This document shows, one piece after another, positions 8,104 to 16,267 of a stretch of DNA of 54,986 nucleotides. The stretch spans positions 1 through 54,986 of the forward strand of contig SVDX01000016.1 in NCBI GenBank assembly GCA_015057605.1, written 5' to 3'. The notes beneath the pieces were generated by a model, which worked only from the letters and a program-made list of their open reading frames with translations, was not told the origin of the DNA and made no database searches. Each line of letters starts with the position of its first letter. Position 1 is the first letter of the stretch. The stretch comes from Lachnospira sp. Lineage in GTDB: Bacteria; Bacillota; Clostridia; Lachnospirales; Lachnospiraceae. Both the position numbers and the translations under genes were made by a program.

Positions 8104-9198
8104 GGTTCAGTTTATGGTAATATTTTTAAAGTGTCTACATGGGGTGAATCTCACGGTAAGGGTGTAGGCGTTGTCGTTGATGGCTGTCCAGCAGGATTAG
8201 CCTTATGTGAAGAGGATATCCAGGTGTTTTTAGATAGAAGAAAACCAGGACAATCTAAATATACAACAGCAAGAAATGAAGCTGATAAGGTAGAGATACT
8301 ATCCGGCGTATTCGAAGGCGTTACGACAGGAACTCCAATTTCAATGGTAGTATATAATACCTCTCAAAGATCTGGCGATTATAGCGAAATAGCAAGCTAT
8401 TATAGACCAGGACATGCAGATTATACATTTGATATGAAGTATGGCTTTAGAGATTATAGAGGTGGCGGACGTTCTTCTGGTAGAGAAACTATCGCAAGGG
8501 TGTGTGCTGGTGCGGTGGCAATTAAGATATTAAAGGAAATGGGAATTGAAATAAATGCATATTCAAAGGCAATTGGTGGAATAACTATTGATAAAGTGGA
8601 TATGTCAGTTATAAACGATAATCCATTTTATATGCCTGACGAAAAAGCGGCTAAAGAGGTAGCAAAGTATGCAGACGAAAAGCTCAAAGAGATGAATTCT
8701 ATGGGCGGAATTATCGAATGCGTTATAAAAAATGTTATGCCTGGAATTGGTCAGACAGTATTTGATAAGCTTGATGCTAACCTTGCAAAGGCAATTATGT
8801 CAATAGGTGCGGTTAAAGGCTTTGAAATAGGTGCAGGATTTAATGTTGCACATATGACAGGCAAGGAAAATAATGATGAATTTACAACTTCAGATAATGG
8901 AGATATTATTAAGAAGACAAATAATGCAGGTGGTATACTTGGAGGAATGAGTGATGGAAGCGATATTATTTTTAGAGCTGCCATTAAGCCAACACCATCA
9001 ATAGCAATGCTTCAAAATACAGTGAATAAATCAAAAGAAGATATAGAAATATCAATAAAGGGTCGACATGATCCTATGATAGTACCAAGAGCGGTAGTGG
9101 TTGTTGAAACAATGGCTGCAATCGCACTTGTGGATATGATTTTTGAAGGTATGACTTCAAAAATGGAAAATGTAATCAAATTTGTTAAAAACTTATAA
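8098..9198 (+). CDS. aroC: Chorismate synthase
   Basis: This 366-aa FMN-dependent enzyme converts 5-enolpyruvylshikimate-3-phosphate to chorismate, the last step of the shikimate pathway. Family signatures are visible: GNIFKVSTWGESHG at the N-terminus, the YRPGHADYTF region with FRDYRGGGRSSGRETIARV (about 118-140) and the C-terminal RHDPMIVPRAV. The start has AAGGAGG 6 nt upstream, within the second copy of a duplicated leader. It is followed 14 nt later by tgt. Confidence 0.97.
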   Translation: MAGSVYGNIFKVSTWGESHGKGVGVVVDGCPAGLALCEEDIQVFLDRRKPGQSKYTTARNEADKVEILSGVFEGVTTGTPISMVVYNTSQRSGDYSEIASYYRPGHADYTFDMKYGFRDYRGGGRSSGRETIARVCAGAVAIKILKEMGIEINAYSKAIGGITIDKVDMSVINDNPFYMPDEKAAKEVAKYADEKLKEMNSMGGIIECVIKNVMPGIGQTVFDKLDANLAKAIMSIGAVKGFEIGAGFNVAHMTGKENNDEFTTSDNGDIIKKTNNAGGILGGMSDGSDIIFRAAIKPTPSIAMLQNTVNKSKEDIEISIKGRHDPMIVPRAVVVVETMAAIALVDMIFEGMTSKMENVIKFVKNL

Positions 9199-9212
9199 TT
9201 GGATGTGAAACG

Positions 9213-10349
9213 ATGTATAAAGTATTATGTACAGATGGAAATGCCAAAAGAGCAGAGTTTACGACAGTTCATGGCACCGTGCAGACTCCTGTATTTATGA
9301 ATGTAGGAACAATAGCAGCAATAAAAGGTGCTGTATCTACAACAGATTTACAACAGATAGGTACACAGATTGAACTTTCAAATACTTATCATTTGCATGT
9401 AAGACCAGGTGATAAAATTGTTAAACAAATGGGTGGTCTTCATAAATTTATGGTATGGGACAAGCCTATACTTACAGATTCTGGTGGATTTCAGGTATTT
9501 TCTCTTACAGGACTAAGAAAAATTAAAGAGGAAGGCGTATATTTTAACTCTCATATTGATGGCAAGAAGATATTTATGGGACCAGAAGAAAGTATGCAAA
9601 TACAGTCAAATTTGGCGTCTACAATTGCTATGGCATTTGATGAGTGCCCACCGCATCCAGCAACAAGAGAATATATGCAAAATTCGGTTGATCGTACGAC
9701 AAGATGGCTTGAGCGTTGTACAAAGGAAATGAACAGACTCAATAGTCTTGAAGATACAATTAACAAGAATCAGCTTTTATTTGGTATCAATCAGGGTGGA
9801 ACCTTTGAAGATATAAGAATTGAGCATGCAAAGAGAATTGCTGATATGGATTTGGCAGGCTATGCCCTTGGCGGTCTTGCAGTAGGCGAAAGTCACGCGG
9901 ATATGTATAATATACTGGATGTGACAGTTCCACATCTCCCACAGAATAAGCCAACCTATCTTATGGGTGTTGGTACACCAGCTAATATACTTGAAGCGGT
10001 TGATAGAGGCGTAGACTTCTTTGATTGTGTATATCCATCAAGAAACGGAAGACATGGTCATGTATATACAAAGAAGGGCAAAATTAATCTGTTCAATGCA
10101 AAATTTGAAACAGATTCAATGCCGATTGAAGAGGGTTGCGAATGCCCAGCATGTAAAACATACAGCCGTGCTTATATAAGACATTTGCTTAAAGCAAAAG
10201 AAATGTTAGGTATGCGTTTGTGCGTACTTCATAATCTGTATTTTTATAATCATTTGATGGAGGATATAAGAAAAGCCATTGAAATGAAAAAATATAAAGA
10301 ATTTAAGCAAGAAAGACTGGACAGTTTTATGGAGTATGGTCTAAAATAG
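9213..10349 (+). CDS. tgt: tRNA-guanine transglycosylase
   Basis: This 378-aa enzyme exchanges G34 of GUN-anticodon tRNAs for the queuosine precursor preQ1. The signatures are TDSGGFQVFSL (about 89-99) for base binding, GVDFFDCVYPSRNGRHG with the nucleophilic Asp (about 267-283) and the zinc site CECPACKTYSRAYIRHL with a following Cys/His. queA is not adjacent, but yajC follows at once, a common Tgt-YajC arrangement in bacteria. Confidence 0.97.
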   Translation: MYKVLCTDGNAKRAEFTTVHGTVQTPVFMNVGTIAAIKGAVSTTDLQQIGTQIELSNTYHLHVRPGDKIVKQMGGLHKFMVWDKPILTDSGGFQVFSLTGLRKIKEEGVYFNSHIDGKKIFMGPEESMQIQSNLASTIAMAFDECPPHPATREYMQNSVDRTTRWLERCTKEMNRLNSLEDTINKNQLLFGINQGGTFEDIRIEHAKRIADMDLAGYALGGLAVGESHADMYNILDVTVPHLPQNKPTYLMGVGTPANILEAVDRGVDFFDCVYPSRNGRHGHVYTKKGKINLFNAKFETDSMPIEEGCECPACKTYSRAYIRHLLKAKEMLGMRLCVLHNLYFYNHLMEDIRKAIEMKKYKEFKQERLDSFMEYGLK

Positions 10350-10382
10350 AAGATAAGTTATTTTATTTAGGAGGATATTATT

Positions 10383-10673
10383 ATGAACGCAGTATTAGCA
10401 TCAGGCGGAAGTAATCTTACAGTGATTATTTTGTATTTAGTATTTATTATTGGTTTGTTTTATTTTATAGCATACAGACCACAGAAGAAACAACAAAAGT
10501 TACATCAGGAATTGATGGCTTCAATGGAAGTTGGAGATACAGTTATGACAACAAGTGGTTTCTACGGTACTTTAATTGATATTACAGATGATGTAGTAAT
10601 TGTTGAATTTGGTAACAAAAACTGTAGAATTCCTATGAAAAAGGATGCAATTGCAGAAGTAGAAAAAGCATAA
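10383..10673 (+). CDS. yajC: Preprotein translocase subunit YajC
   Basis: This 96-aa protein has one N-terminal membrane helix (about 12-32), then the conserved YRPQKKQQKLHQELMASMEVGDTVMTTSGFYGTL core. YajC associates with SecDF at the translocon. The start has AGGAGG 8 nt upstream. It is last in the aroC-tgt-yajC run and is followed by a shared terminator hairpin. Confidence 0.95.
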   Translation: MNAVLASGGSNLTVIILYLVFIIGLFYFIAYRPQKKQQKLHQELMASMEVGDTVMTTSGFYGTLIDITDDVVIVEFGNKNCRIPMKKDAIAEVEKA

Positions 10674-10694
10674 AAAATACATTTAAACAATTAT

Positions 10695-10735
10695 AAAAAA
10701 GCTGACATATGAATAAAATCATCTGTCAGCTTTAT
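10695..10735. terminator. Terminator between yajC and the EAL gene
   Basis: The stem GCTGACA/TGTCAGC (10701-10707 and 10724-10730) has an A-run on its left, giving a strong T-run in the minus-strand transcript and a weaker TTTATATATA on the plus strand. It lies between convergent genes and probably serves both, best for the minus-strand gene. Confidence 0.8.
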
Positions 10736-10742
10736 ATATATG

Positions 10743-12656
10743 TTATTTAATGCTATTTAATACTATATCCTTAGGTAAAGGTTTTGAGTAGTAGTAGCCT
10801 TGGATAAAGGTTACATTTGCGGCTTTTACAAGGGCATCCTGCTCGCTTGTTTCAACACCTTCTACCAATACGTCAATACCATGTGTTAAAAAAGCAGTTG
10901 TTAAACTGTTAAGGAGCGTGTTGCTCTTAGGACTTATTTCTAATGACTGTGTAATTGTTTTGTCAAATTTTATAACATCAAATGGTAATTCAATAACGCT
11001 TGCAAAATTTGAAAATCCTGTACCAAAATCGTCAAGGTAGAATTTTATTCCAAGCTCCTTTAGGCTTAACATCTTATCTTTGATTTCTTCAAAAGTTTCA
11101 ATAATAACACTTTCTGTGATTTCAATAATAAGCTTTTCGGGTGGTATATTGTGCTTTGCAATAATTTCTTTGATTTGATCCTTTATATCATCTCTAAGCA
11201 TTTGCTTAACTGAAAGATTTATTGAAATACCTTCATATGTCTCAAAGGCTTCTCTGTTTTCAGAAATGAATTTACATACCATATCAATAATCATATAACC
11301 TAAGCGGTTAATAAGCCCATATTCTTCAGCAACTGCTATAAATTCATCTGGTCTTATTCGGCCAATAGATGTATTTTCAAGTCGTGCTAACGCCTCAAAA
11401 TGTGTGAAACGTTCGTGAGTGATGGAATATATAGGTTGTAAATGAATGTCTAAACCACTATCATCGCAGTATAATTCTTTTTGTAAAACTTCAAGTATTT
11501 CTTTATTGTGTTTGAGAGATAATAATGTTGCATCATCACAATAAAATACTTCGTCTTGTCCGCTTTTTCTTGCCTGATTAAGAGTGTACATCAATAGTTC
11601 GCGAACATCTTCATTGTTATTTGCCTGAGATGGACAAAAGATTGCTCCGACATTAAAGCTTAGGTCATAAGCATTTTCCTCGATAATAATGTCTCCGGCT
11701 AAGAAATCATGAATTTTGGTAATGTCACTCTTTATGTCATCACCACAGGTATAACCATCGAAAATCAGTACAAATTCATCATCTGAATATAAGAATACAT
11801 TTTTAACTGAAACTAATTCGTTAAAGAATTTGCTGATTTTTATGAGAGCTATATTTCTTAGAGAACGTCTGTAATTAAGCTCTGCATCTAAATTATCAAG
11901 ACTTATAATAACTACACTAAAAGGTTTATCATTTGCAAATCGGTCATTAAGACTATGTCTTAATTCTGGAAGTAGCTGACAACCAGTAATGGTATCGGTG
12001 TTGTTTAAATCATTTTGCACGAAGAAATAAATGTATAAAAGTGGTGCAAAGCAAGCTGTTCCTGTAAGTAAAAGTTCAGGATTAAAAAACTGAATAGATA
12101 CAATTGCAACTGCAAATACTGGGAATATCAATAACAGCTTAAAATTATGCATTGAAAGATAATCTTTTGATAATATAGTTATTGTTACATCAACTACAAT
12201 GTAAGCAAGCATTACAACATAGGTTAGGAATGAAAGCGTGCCTCTGTGATAACCATCGTTAGCATAATAGAATATATAATGTGTATATGGTGAAGATATA
12301 ACTATTATAGCAAATATTATGTATGGTATAAGCATAAGCCCGAGAAATAAGCGACTGTGAAATTTAGTTCTTATTGATGAGCTTATAATATAATTACAAA
12401 ACAAAATAGGTACAAAGCATAAGCTTAAAAAATATGTTGAAGTAATTATAGTTGAAATAACTACTGGAACAGTAGTATAATTGTATATGCAGTATACGGA
12501 ACACAAGTTAATGAAAGTGTTAGCACTTATACTTGCAACGCATATAGTAAAGGCACGTGAACGCTTGGTATGATAGCATTTCGATATGATAAGCGAGATG
12601 GTAAGCACCATTGAGAGCGCAAACGCATTTACTTCAGCTAATACATTATATTGCAC
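10743..12656 (-). CDS. Membrane GGDEF(degenerate)-EAL c-di-GMP phosphodiesterase
   Basis: The N-terminal about 220 residues form seven or eight membrane helices. A GGDEF-like domain (about 235-370) follows, with YSDDEF in place of GGDEF, so cyclase activity is unlikely. The C-terminal EAL domain (about 390-635) keeps FEALARL, NLSVKQ, the metal-site DDFGTGFSN, KFDK, EGVE and QGYYYSKPLP, so c-di-GMP hydrolysis is plausible. A GTG start at 12656 (637 aa) is preferred because AAGGAG lies 8 nt upstream; the GTG at 12665 overlaps that site. It stands alone, divergent from the amidohydrolase. Confidence 0.9.
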   Translation of the reverse strand: MQYNVLAEVNAFALSMVLTISLIISKCYHTKRSRAFTICVASISANTFINLCSVYCIYNYTTVPVVISTIITSTYFLSLCFVPILFCNYIISSSIRTKFHSRLFLGLMLIPYIIFAIIVISSPYTHYIFYYANDGYHRGTLSFLTYVVMLAYIVVDVTITILSKDYLSMHNFKLLLIFPVFAVAIVSIQFFNPELLLTGTACFAPLLYIYFFVQNDLNNTDTITGCQLLPELRHSLNDRFANDKPFSVVIISLDNLDAELNYRRSLRNIALIKISKFFNELVSVKNVFLYSDDEFVLIFDGYTCGDDIKSDITKIHDFLAGDIIIEENAYDLSFNVGAIFCPSQANNNEDVRELLMYTLNQARKSGQDEVFYCDDATLLSLKHNKEILEVLQKELYCDDSGLDIHLQPIYSITHERFTHFEALARLENTSIGRIRPDEFIAVAEEYGLINRLGYMIIDMVCKFISENREAFETYEGISINLSVKQMLRDDIKDQIKEIIAKHNIPPEKLIIEITESVIIETFEEIKDKMLSLKELGIKFYLDDFGTGFSNFASVIELPFDVIKFDKTITQSLEISPKSNTLLNSLTTAFLTHGIDVLVEGVETSEQDALVKAANVTFIQGYYYSKPLPKDIVLNSIK

Positions 12657-12743
12657 ACGACTCACTCCTTTCTTATAGAATTATTATACATTATACCATA
12701 TATTGTAAAAATAGTAAATAAAATTTAATGGGGGAAATCTAAA

Positions 12744-13535
12744 ATGATAATTGATTTTCATACACATATATTTCCTGATAAAATAGTAAAAGCTACAATA
12801 GAACAATTAGAAAACCGGGCAAAAATAAAAGCATTTTCTGATGGGACGCTAAAAGACTTACAAGAAAGTATGAAAGAAGCAAATGTTGATTATTCGGTAG
12901 TATTACCAGTAGCAACCAAGCCGTCACAATTTAAAACCCTCAATGATTATGCTGCAGAGATATCAAAGATAGAAGGTATTATTTCGTTTGGAGGTATTCA
13001 TCCGGATACACCAGATTATAAGGCAGAGCTTGATTATATTAAGAGTCTTTCCTTAAAGGGTATAAAGCTTCATCCGGATTATCAGCATACATTTGTGGAT
13101 GATGAAAAAATATTAAGAATAGTCGATTATGCGGCAAAGCTCGACTTAATTGTTAGTTTTCATGCCGGACTTGATATAGGATTACCAGAGGTAATACATT
13201 GTCCTCCAAATAGAAGTAAAAATTTGCTAAATGCGCTTGAATATGATAAAATTGTATTGGCTCATACTGGTGGATTTGCAATGTGGGATGAAGTTGAGGA
13301 ATATATTGTAGGTAAAAATGTTTATCTTGATATAAGCTATAGTTTAGGGCACATAGATGATGAGCAATTTGTACGAATAGTACGAAACCACGGAGTAGAC
13401 AAGGTTTTATTTGCAACTGATTCGCCATGGGGTGGTCAAAAAAATACGATTGAACATTTTAATAAGCTTGCATTTACAGACGAAGAAAAAGAAAAGATAT
13501 TTTCTGGTAATGCAAGGAAGTTATTGCATTTGTAG
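12744..13535 (+). CDS. Amidohydrolase-family metal-dependent hydrolase (COG2159-like)
   Basis: This 263-aa TIM-barrel protein starts with the metal-binding IDFHTHIFP (HxH at about residues 5-7). KLHPDYQHTF (about 110), SFHAG (about 138), LAHTGG (about 176) and FATDSPWGG (about 230) supply the other metal and catalytic residues of the amidohydrolase-2 group. The family includes decarboxylases and lactonases; the substrate here is unknown. AATGGGGGAAA provides the ribosome binding site. A small lipoprotein gene follows. Confidence 0.88.
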   Translation: MIIDFHTHIFPDKIVKATIEQLENRAKIKAFSDGTLKDLQESMKEANVDYSVVLPVATKPSQFKTLNDYAAEISKIEGIISFGGIHPDTPDYKAELDYIKSLSLKGIKLHPDYQHTFVDDEKILRIVDYAAKLDLIVSFHAGLDIGLPEVIHCPPNRSKNLLNALEYDKIVLAHTGGFAMWDEVEEYIVGKNVYLDISYSLGHIDDEQFVRIVRNHGVDKVLFATDSPWGGQKNTIEHFNKLAFTDEEKEKIFSGNARKLLHL

Positions 13536-13567
13536 AATATTAATTTCAATAACTGACATAATAATCT

Positions 13568-13590
13568 CGATAATATAAATGCGATTATCG
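13568..13590. promoter_or_regulatory. Inverted repeat upstream of the mini-lipoprotein
   Basis: CGATAAT and ATTATCG form a 7-bp inverted repeat with a 9-bp spacer, ending 15 nt before the lipoprotein ATG. It could be an operator or a leader hairpin. There is no direct evidence of function. Confidence 0.35.
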
Positions 13591-13605
13591 CAGAAGGAGG
13601 TTATT

Positions 13606-13776
13606 ATGAAGAAGGTTAAATATCTTATGTTGGTTTTATTAGTAACATTAGGAATGGTTGCCTTAACAGGATGCACAGCTTCTGTTGATGAAAATGGTGC
13701 AGAAATTGAGCCTGCAACTAACACTACAACAGTTGCACCAACTGAAAGGGTAACAGATGCAGATATTATAGAATAG
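13606..13776 (+). CDS. Very small lipoprotein of unknown function
   Basis: This 56-aa protein has a lipoprotein signal peptide with lipobox LTGC (Cys23). A short, Thr- and acidic-rich tail follows (TTTVAPTERVTDADIIE) and no recognisable domain. The start is fixed by GAAGGAGG 6 nt before ATG 13606; the open frame extends upstream but without a better start. It would end up lipid-anchored on the outer face of the membrane. nadE starts 18 nt downstream, so the two may share a transcript. No function is assigned. Confidence 0.75.
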   Translation: MKKVKYLMLVLLVTLGMVALTGCTASVDENGAEIEPATNTTTVAPTERVTDADIIE

Positions 13777-13793
13777 GAATAGGTGACAATATT

Positions 13794-15680
13794 ATGAAGG
13801 ATGGTTTTATCAGAGTAGCTACTGCAACACCAAAGCTTAAGGTTGCAGACTGCGATTATAATGAAAAAGAGATTTGTGCTTTAATTGATGAGGCAGCTAA
13901 TATGAAGGTTAATGTTTTGGTATTCCCAGAACTATGTATAACTGCTAAAACATGTGCAGATTTATTTTTACAGGATGCATTGCTTACAAAGGCAAAACAA
14001 TCACTTCTAAATATTGTTGAGTATTCGCGTAATGTCGGTGAAATGCTGATATTTGTAGGCTTGCCATATATGCTTGATTCTAAGCTTTATAACGTGGCAG
14101 CTGCATTTAGTAATGGAGAATTATTAGGTTTAGTGCCGAAGCTACAGCTTTCCGATGAATTAAGATATTTTAATACTTGTGATTTTAACAAATATATTTT
14201 AGTAGGGGATAAGCAGGTAGCTTTCGGCAATAAGCTTCTTTTCAAATGTAAGGATATGGATGAGCTCTTAGTAGGAGCTGAGCTTTGCGAGGATTTGTGG
14301 GCTGTGAGCCCAAGAAGCATAGAGTATGCGCAAAATGGAGCACTTCTTATAGTCAATTTGGCAGCAGATTTTGAGGCTGTAGAAAAAGCAAATTACAGAA
14401 AAGAATTAGTGCTTACACAATCTGCAAGATTAGTTTGTGCATATGCATTTGCAAATGCAGGCGATGGCGAATCAACACAGGATATGGTATTTTCAGGACA
14501 CAGTATTATTGCAGAGGATGGCAAATGCATTTCAGAAAGAAAAGCATTTACAACAGACATTAACTATGCGGTAGTTGATTTGCAAAAGCTTCGTAATGAG
14601 AGACGAAGACTTGCAAGCTTTAATATAAAAAATGATAGTTATATGATGGTTGAGTTTACAATGTCTAAAAGGGATATTGAACTTGACAGAGACTATGAAA
14701 AAACACCATTTGTACCAGATGAAGCTATAATGGAACAACGATGTGAGACAATACTTTCTATACAGGCAAATGCGCTTAAAAAGAGACTTGAGCACACTAA
14801 TACCAAAAATGTAGTAATAGGTATATCAGGTGGATTAGATTCTACACTTGCACTCTTAGTAATAGTAAGAACATTTGATATGTTAGGACTTCCACATGAG
14901 AATATCAAAGCGATTACAATGCCATGCTTTGGTACAAGTGATATAACTTACAATAATGCTCTAAAGCTTATAAAACTTTTAGGAGCAGATTTTAAAGAAA
15001 TCAACATTGTAAAGGCTGTAAGACAGCACTTTGAGGATATAGGTCAGGATGAAAATGTGCATGATGTTACCTTTGAAAATGCGCAGGCTCGTGAGAGAAC
15101 ACAGATACTTATGGATATGGCAAATAAGGTTGGCGGCATGGTAATAGGCACAGGAGATTTATCAGAATTAGTACTTGGATTTGCTACATATAACGGAGAT
15201 CATATGTCCATGTATGGTGTAAATGCTTCAATTCCAAAGACATTGGTAAAATATCTTGTAAGATATTGTGCAATGAATTCAGATGCAGAGCTTAAGGAAG
15301 TTCTTATGAATATAGTAGAGACACCTGTAAGCCCAGAACTACTTCCTCCAAAGGAAGGAGAAATATCACAGCAGACAGAAAGCATAGTAGGACCATATAA
15401 GCTACAGGATTTCTTTATGTATTATGCTCTAAGATACGGATTTGAACCAAATAAAATATTTAGAATTGCGGTGTCAGCATTTAAGGATGAATATTCGTCT
15501 GAGCTTATTTTAAAGTGGCTTAAAATGTTTTATAGAAGATTTTTTGCACAGCAATTTAAGAGAAGCTGCCTGCCTGACGGACCTAAGGTTGGAAGCGTAG
15601 GAGTTTCTCCACGTGGGGATTTGAAAATGCCAAGTGATGCAGTAGTTAAGCTTTGGCTTGATCAATTAGAAAACATGTAA
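13794..15680 (+). CDS. nadE: NAD+ synthetase, glutamine-dependent
   Basis: This 628-aa two-domain enzyme amidates nicotinic acid adenine dinucleotide to NAD+. The N-terminal nitrilase-type glutaminase has its triad Glu46 (VFPELC), Lys116 (LVPKLQL) and Cys165 (AELCEDLW). The C-terminal synthetase has the PP-loop SGGLDST (about 346-352) and the later GTGDLSELVLGFATYNGDHMSMYGVN. The length is normal for the glutaminase-fused form. A terminator follows 8 nt after the stop. Confidence 0.97.
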   Translation: MKDGFIRVATATPKLKVADCDYNEKEICALIDEAANMKVNVLVFPELCITAKTCADLFLQDALLTKAKQSLLNIVEYSRNVGEMLIFVGLPYMLDSKLYNVAAAFSNGELLGLVPKLQLSDELRYFNTCDFNKYILVGDKQVAFGNKLLFKCKDMDELLVGAELCEDLWAVSPRSIEYAQNGALLIVNLAADFEAVEKANYRKELVLTQSARLVCAYAFANAGDGESTQDMVFSGHSIIAEDGKCISERKAFTTDINYAVVDLQKLRNERRRLASFNIKNDSYMMVEFTMSKRDIELDRDYEKTPFVPDEAIMEQRCETILSIQANALKKRLEHTNTKNVVIGISGGLDSTLALLVIVRTFDMLGLPHENIKAITMPCFGTSDITYNNALKLIKLLGADFKEINIVKAVRQHFEDIGQDENVHDVTFENAQARERTQILMDMANKVGGMVIGTGDLSELVLGFATYNGDHMSMYGVNASIPKTLVKYLVRYCAMNSDAELKEVLMNIVETPVSPELLPPKEGEISQQTESIVGPYKLQDFFMYYALRYGFEPNKIFRIAVSAFKDEYSSELILKWLKMFYRRFFAQQFKRSCLPDGPKVGSVGVSPRGDLKMPSDAVVKLWLDQLENM

Positions 15681-15687
15681 AATATAA

Positions 15688-15726
15688 AGGACTGTCGCAG
15701 ATTTGTTTTACGACAGTCCGTTTTTG
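15688..15726 (+). terminator. Terminator after nadE
   Basis: A perfect 9-bp stem GGACTGTCG/CGACAGTCC (15689-15697 and 15711-15719) is followed by G and T5. Confidence 0.88.
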
Positions 15727-15746
15727 TACTGATTATGGTACATACA

Positions 15747-16181
15747 TTAATATATAATAGCTTTATTAAGAGTAAATTCAATAGCCTCAAGAAGAATAAG
15801 AGCGGTATATTTTGATTCTTCATTGTAAGTAATATTATCAGTTGAATTGTTTTTGCAGATTTGTTTTGCAATATCATCAAGTGTAGGTTGAATTAGCGGA
15901 TACATAGTAGTTACACTTTCGGATACATTTACAAGCTCAATGTTTTTTATTTTGTTAGAATCGAGTGTAATCTGAAGCTCTACGGGATTACCATTTAGAG
16001 TAAGTGAGCTTGTGTATACGCCAGCATTATAGGTTACAGGTGCATTAGTAGTGCTGTCTTTTGGCTTTTTAGTTGCATTTATTACAAGGATAACAAGTAG
16101 AATTATTGCGATAACTGCAAGGATGGAAGCGTATAGGAGATGCTTTGATTTAATAATTACTATTTTTGTGCCCGGATTCAT
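15747..16181 (-). CDS. Membrane-anchored protein with small extracytoplasmic domain
   Basis: This 144-aa protein has one strong membrane helix (about 15-35), then a Lys/Thr linker and a domain beginning YNAGVYTSSLTLNGNPVELQITLDSNKIKNIEL. That beta-rich beginning resembles the FMN-binding-like repeats of clostridial surface proteins, but it lacks the clear SGAT flavin motif, so the similarity is tentative. The ATG has TGGAGGT 6 nt upstream. It is convergent with nadE and divergent from addB. Confidence 0.75.
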   Translation of the reverse strand: MNPGTKIVIIKSKHLLYASILAVIAIILLVILVINATKKPKDSTTNAPVTYNAGVYTSSLTLNGNPVELQITLDSNKIKNIELVNVSESVTTMYPLIQPTLDDIAKQICKNNSTDNITYNEESKYTALILLEAIEFTLNKAIIY

Positions 16182-16267
16182 ATATGTACCTCCAAAAATC
16201 TTTATATTGAATTATATTTTTTATTTATAAAAGTATGCACGAAAGTTTATGTTAGGAGTGAGAAAAG

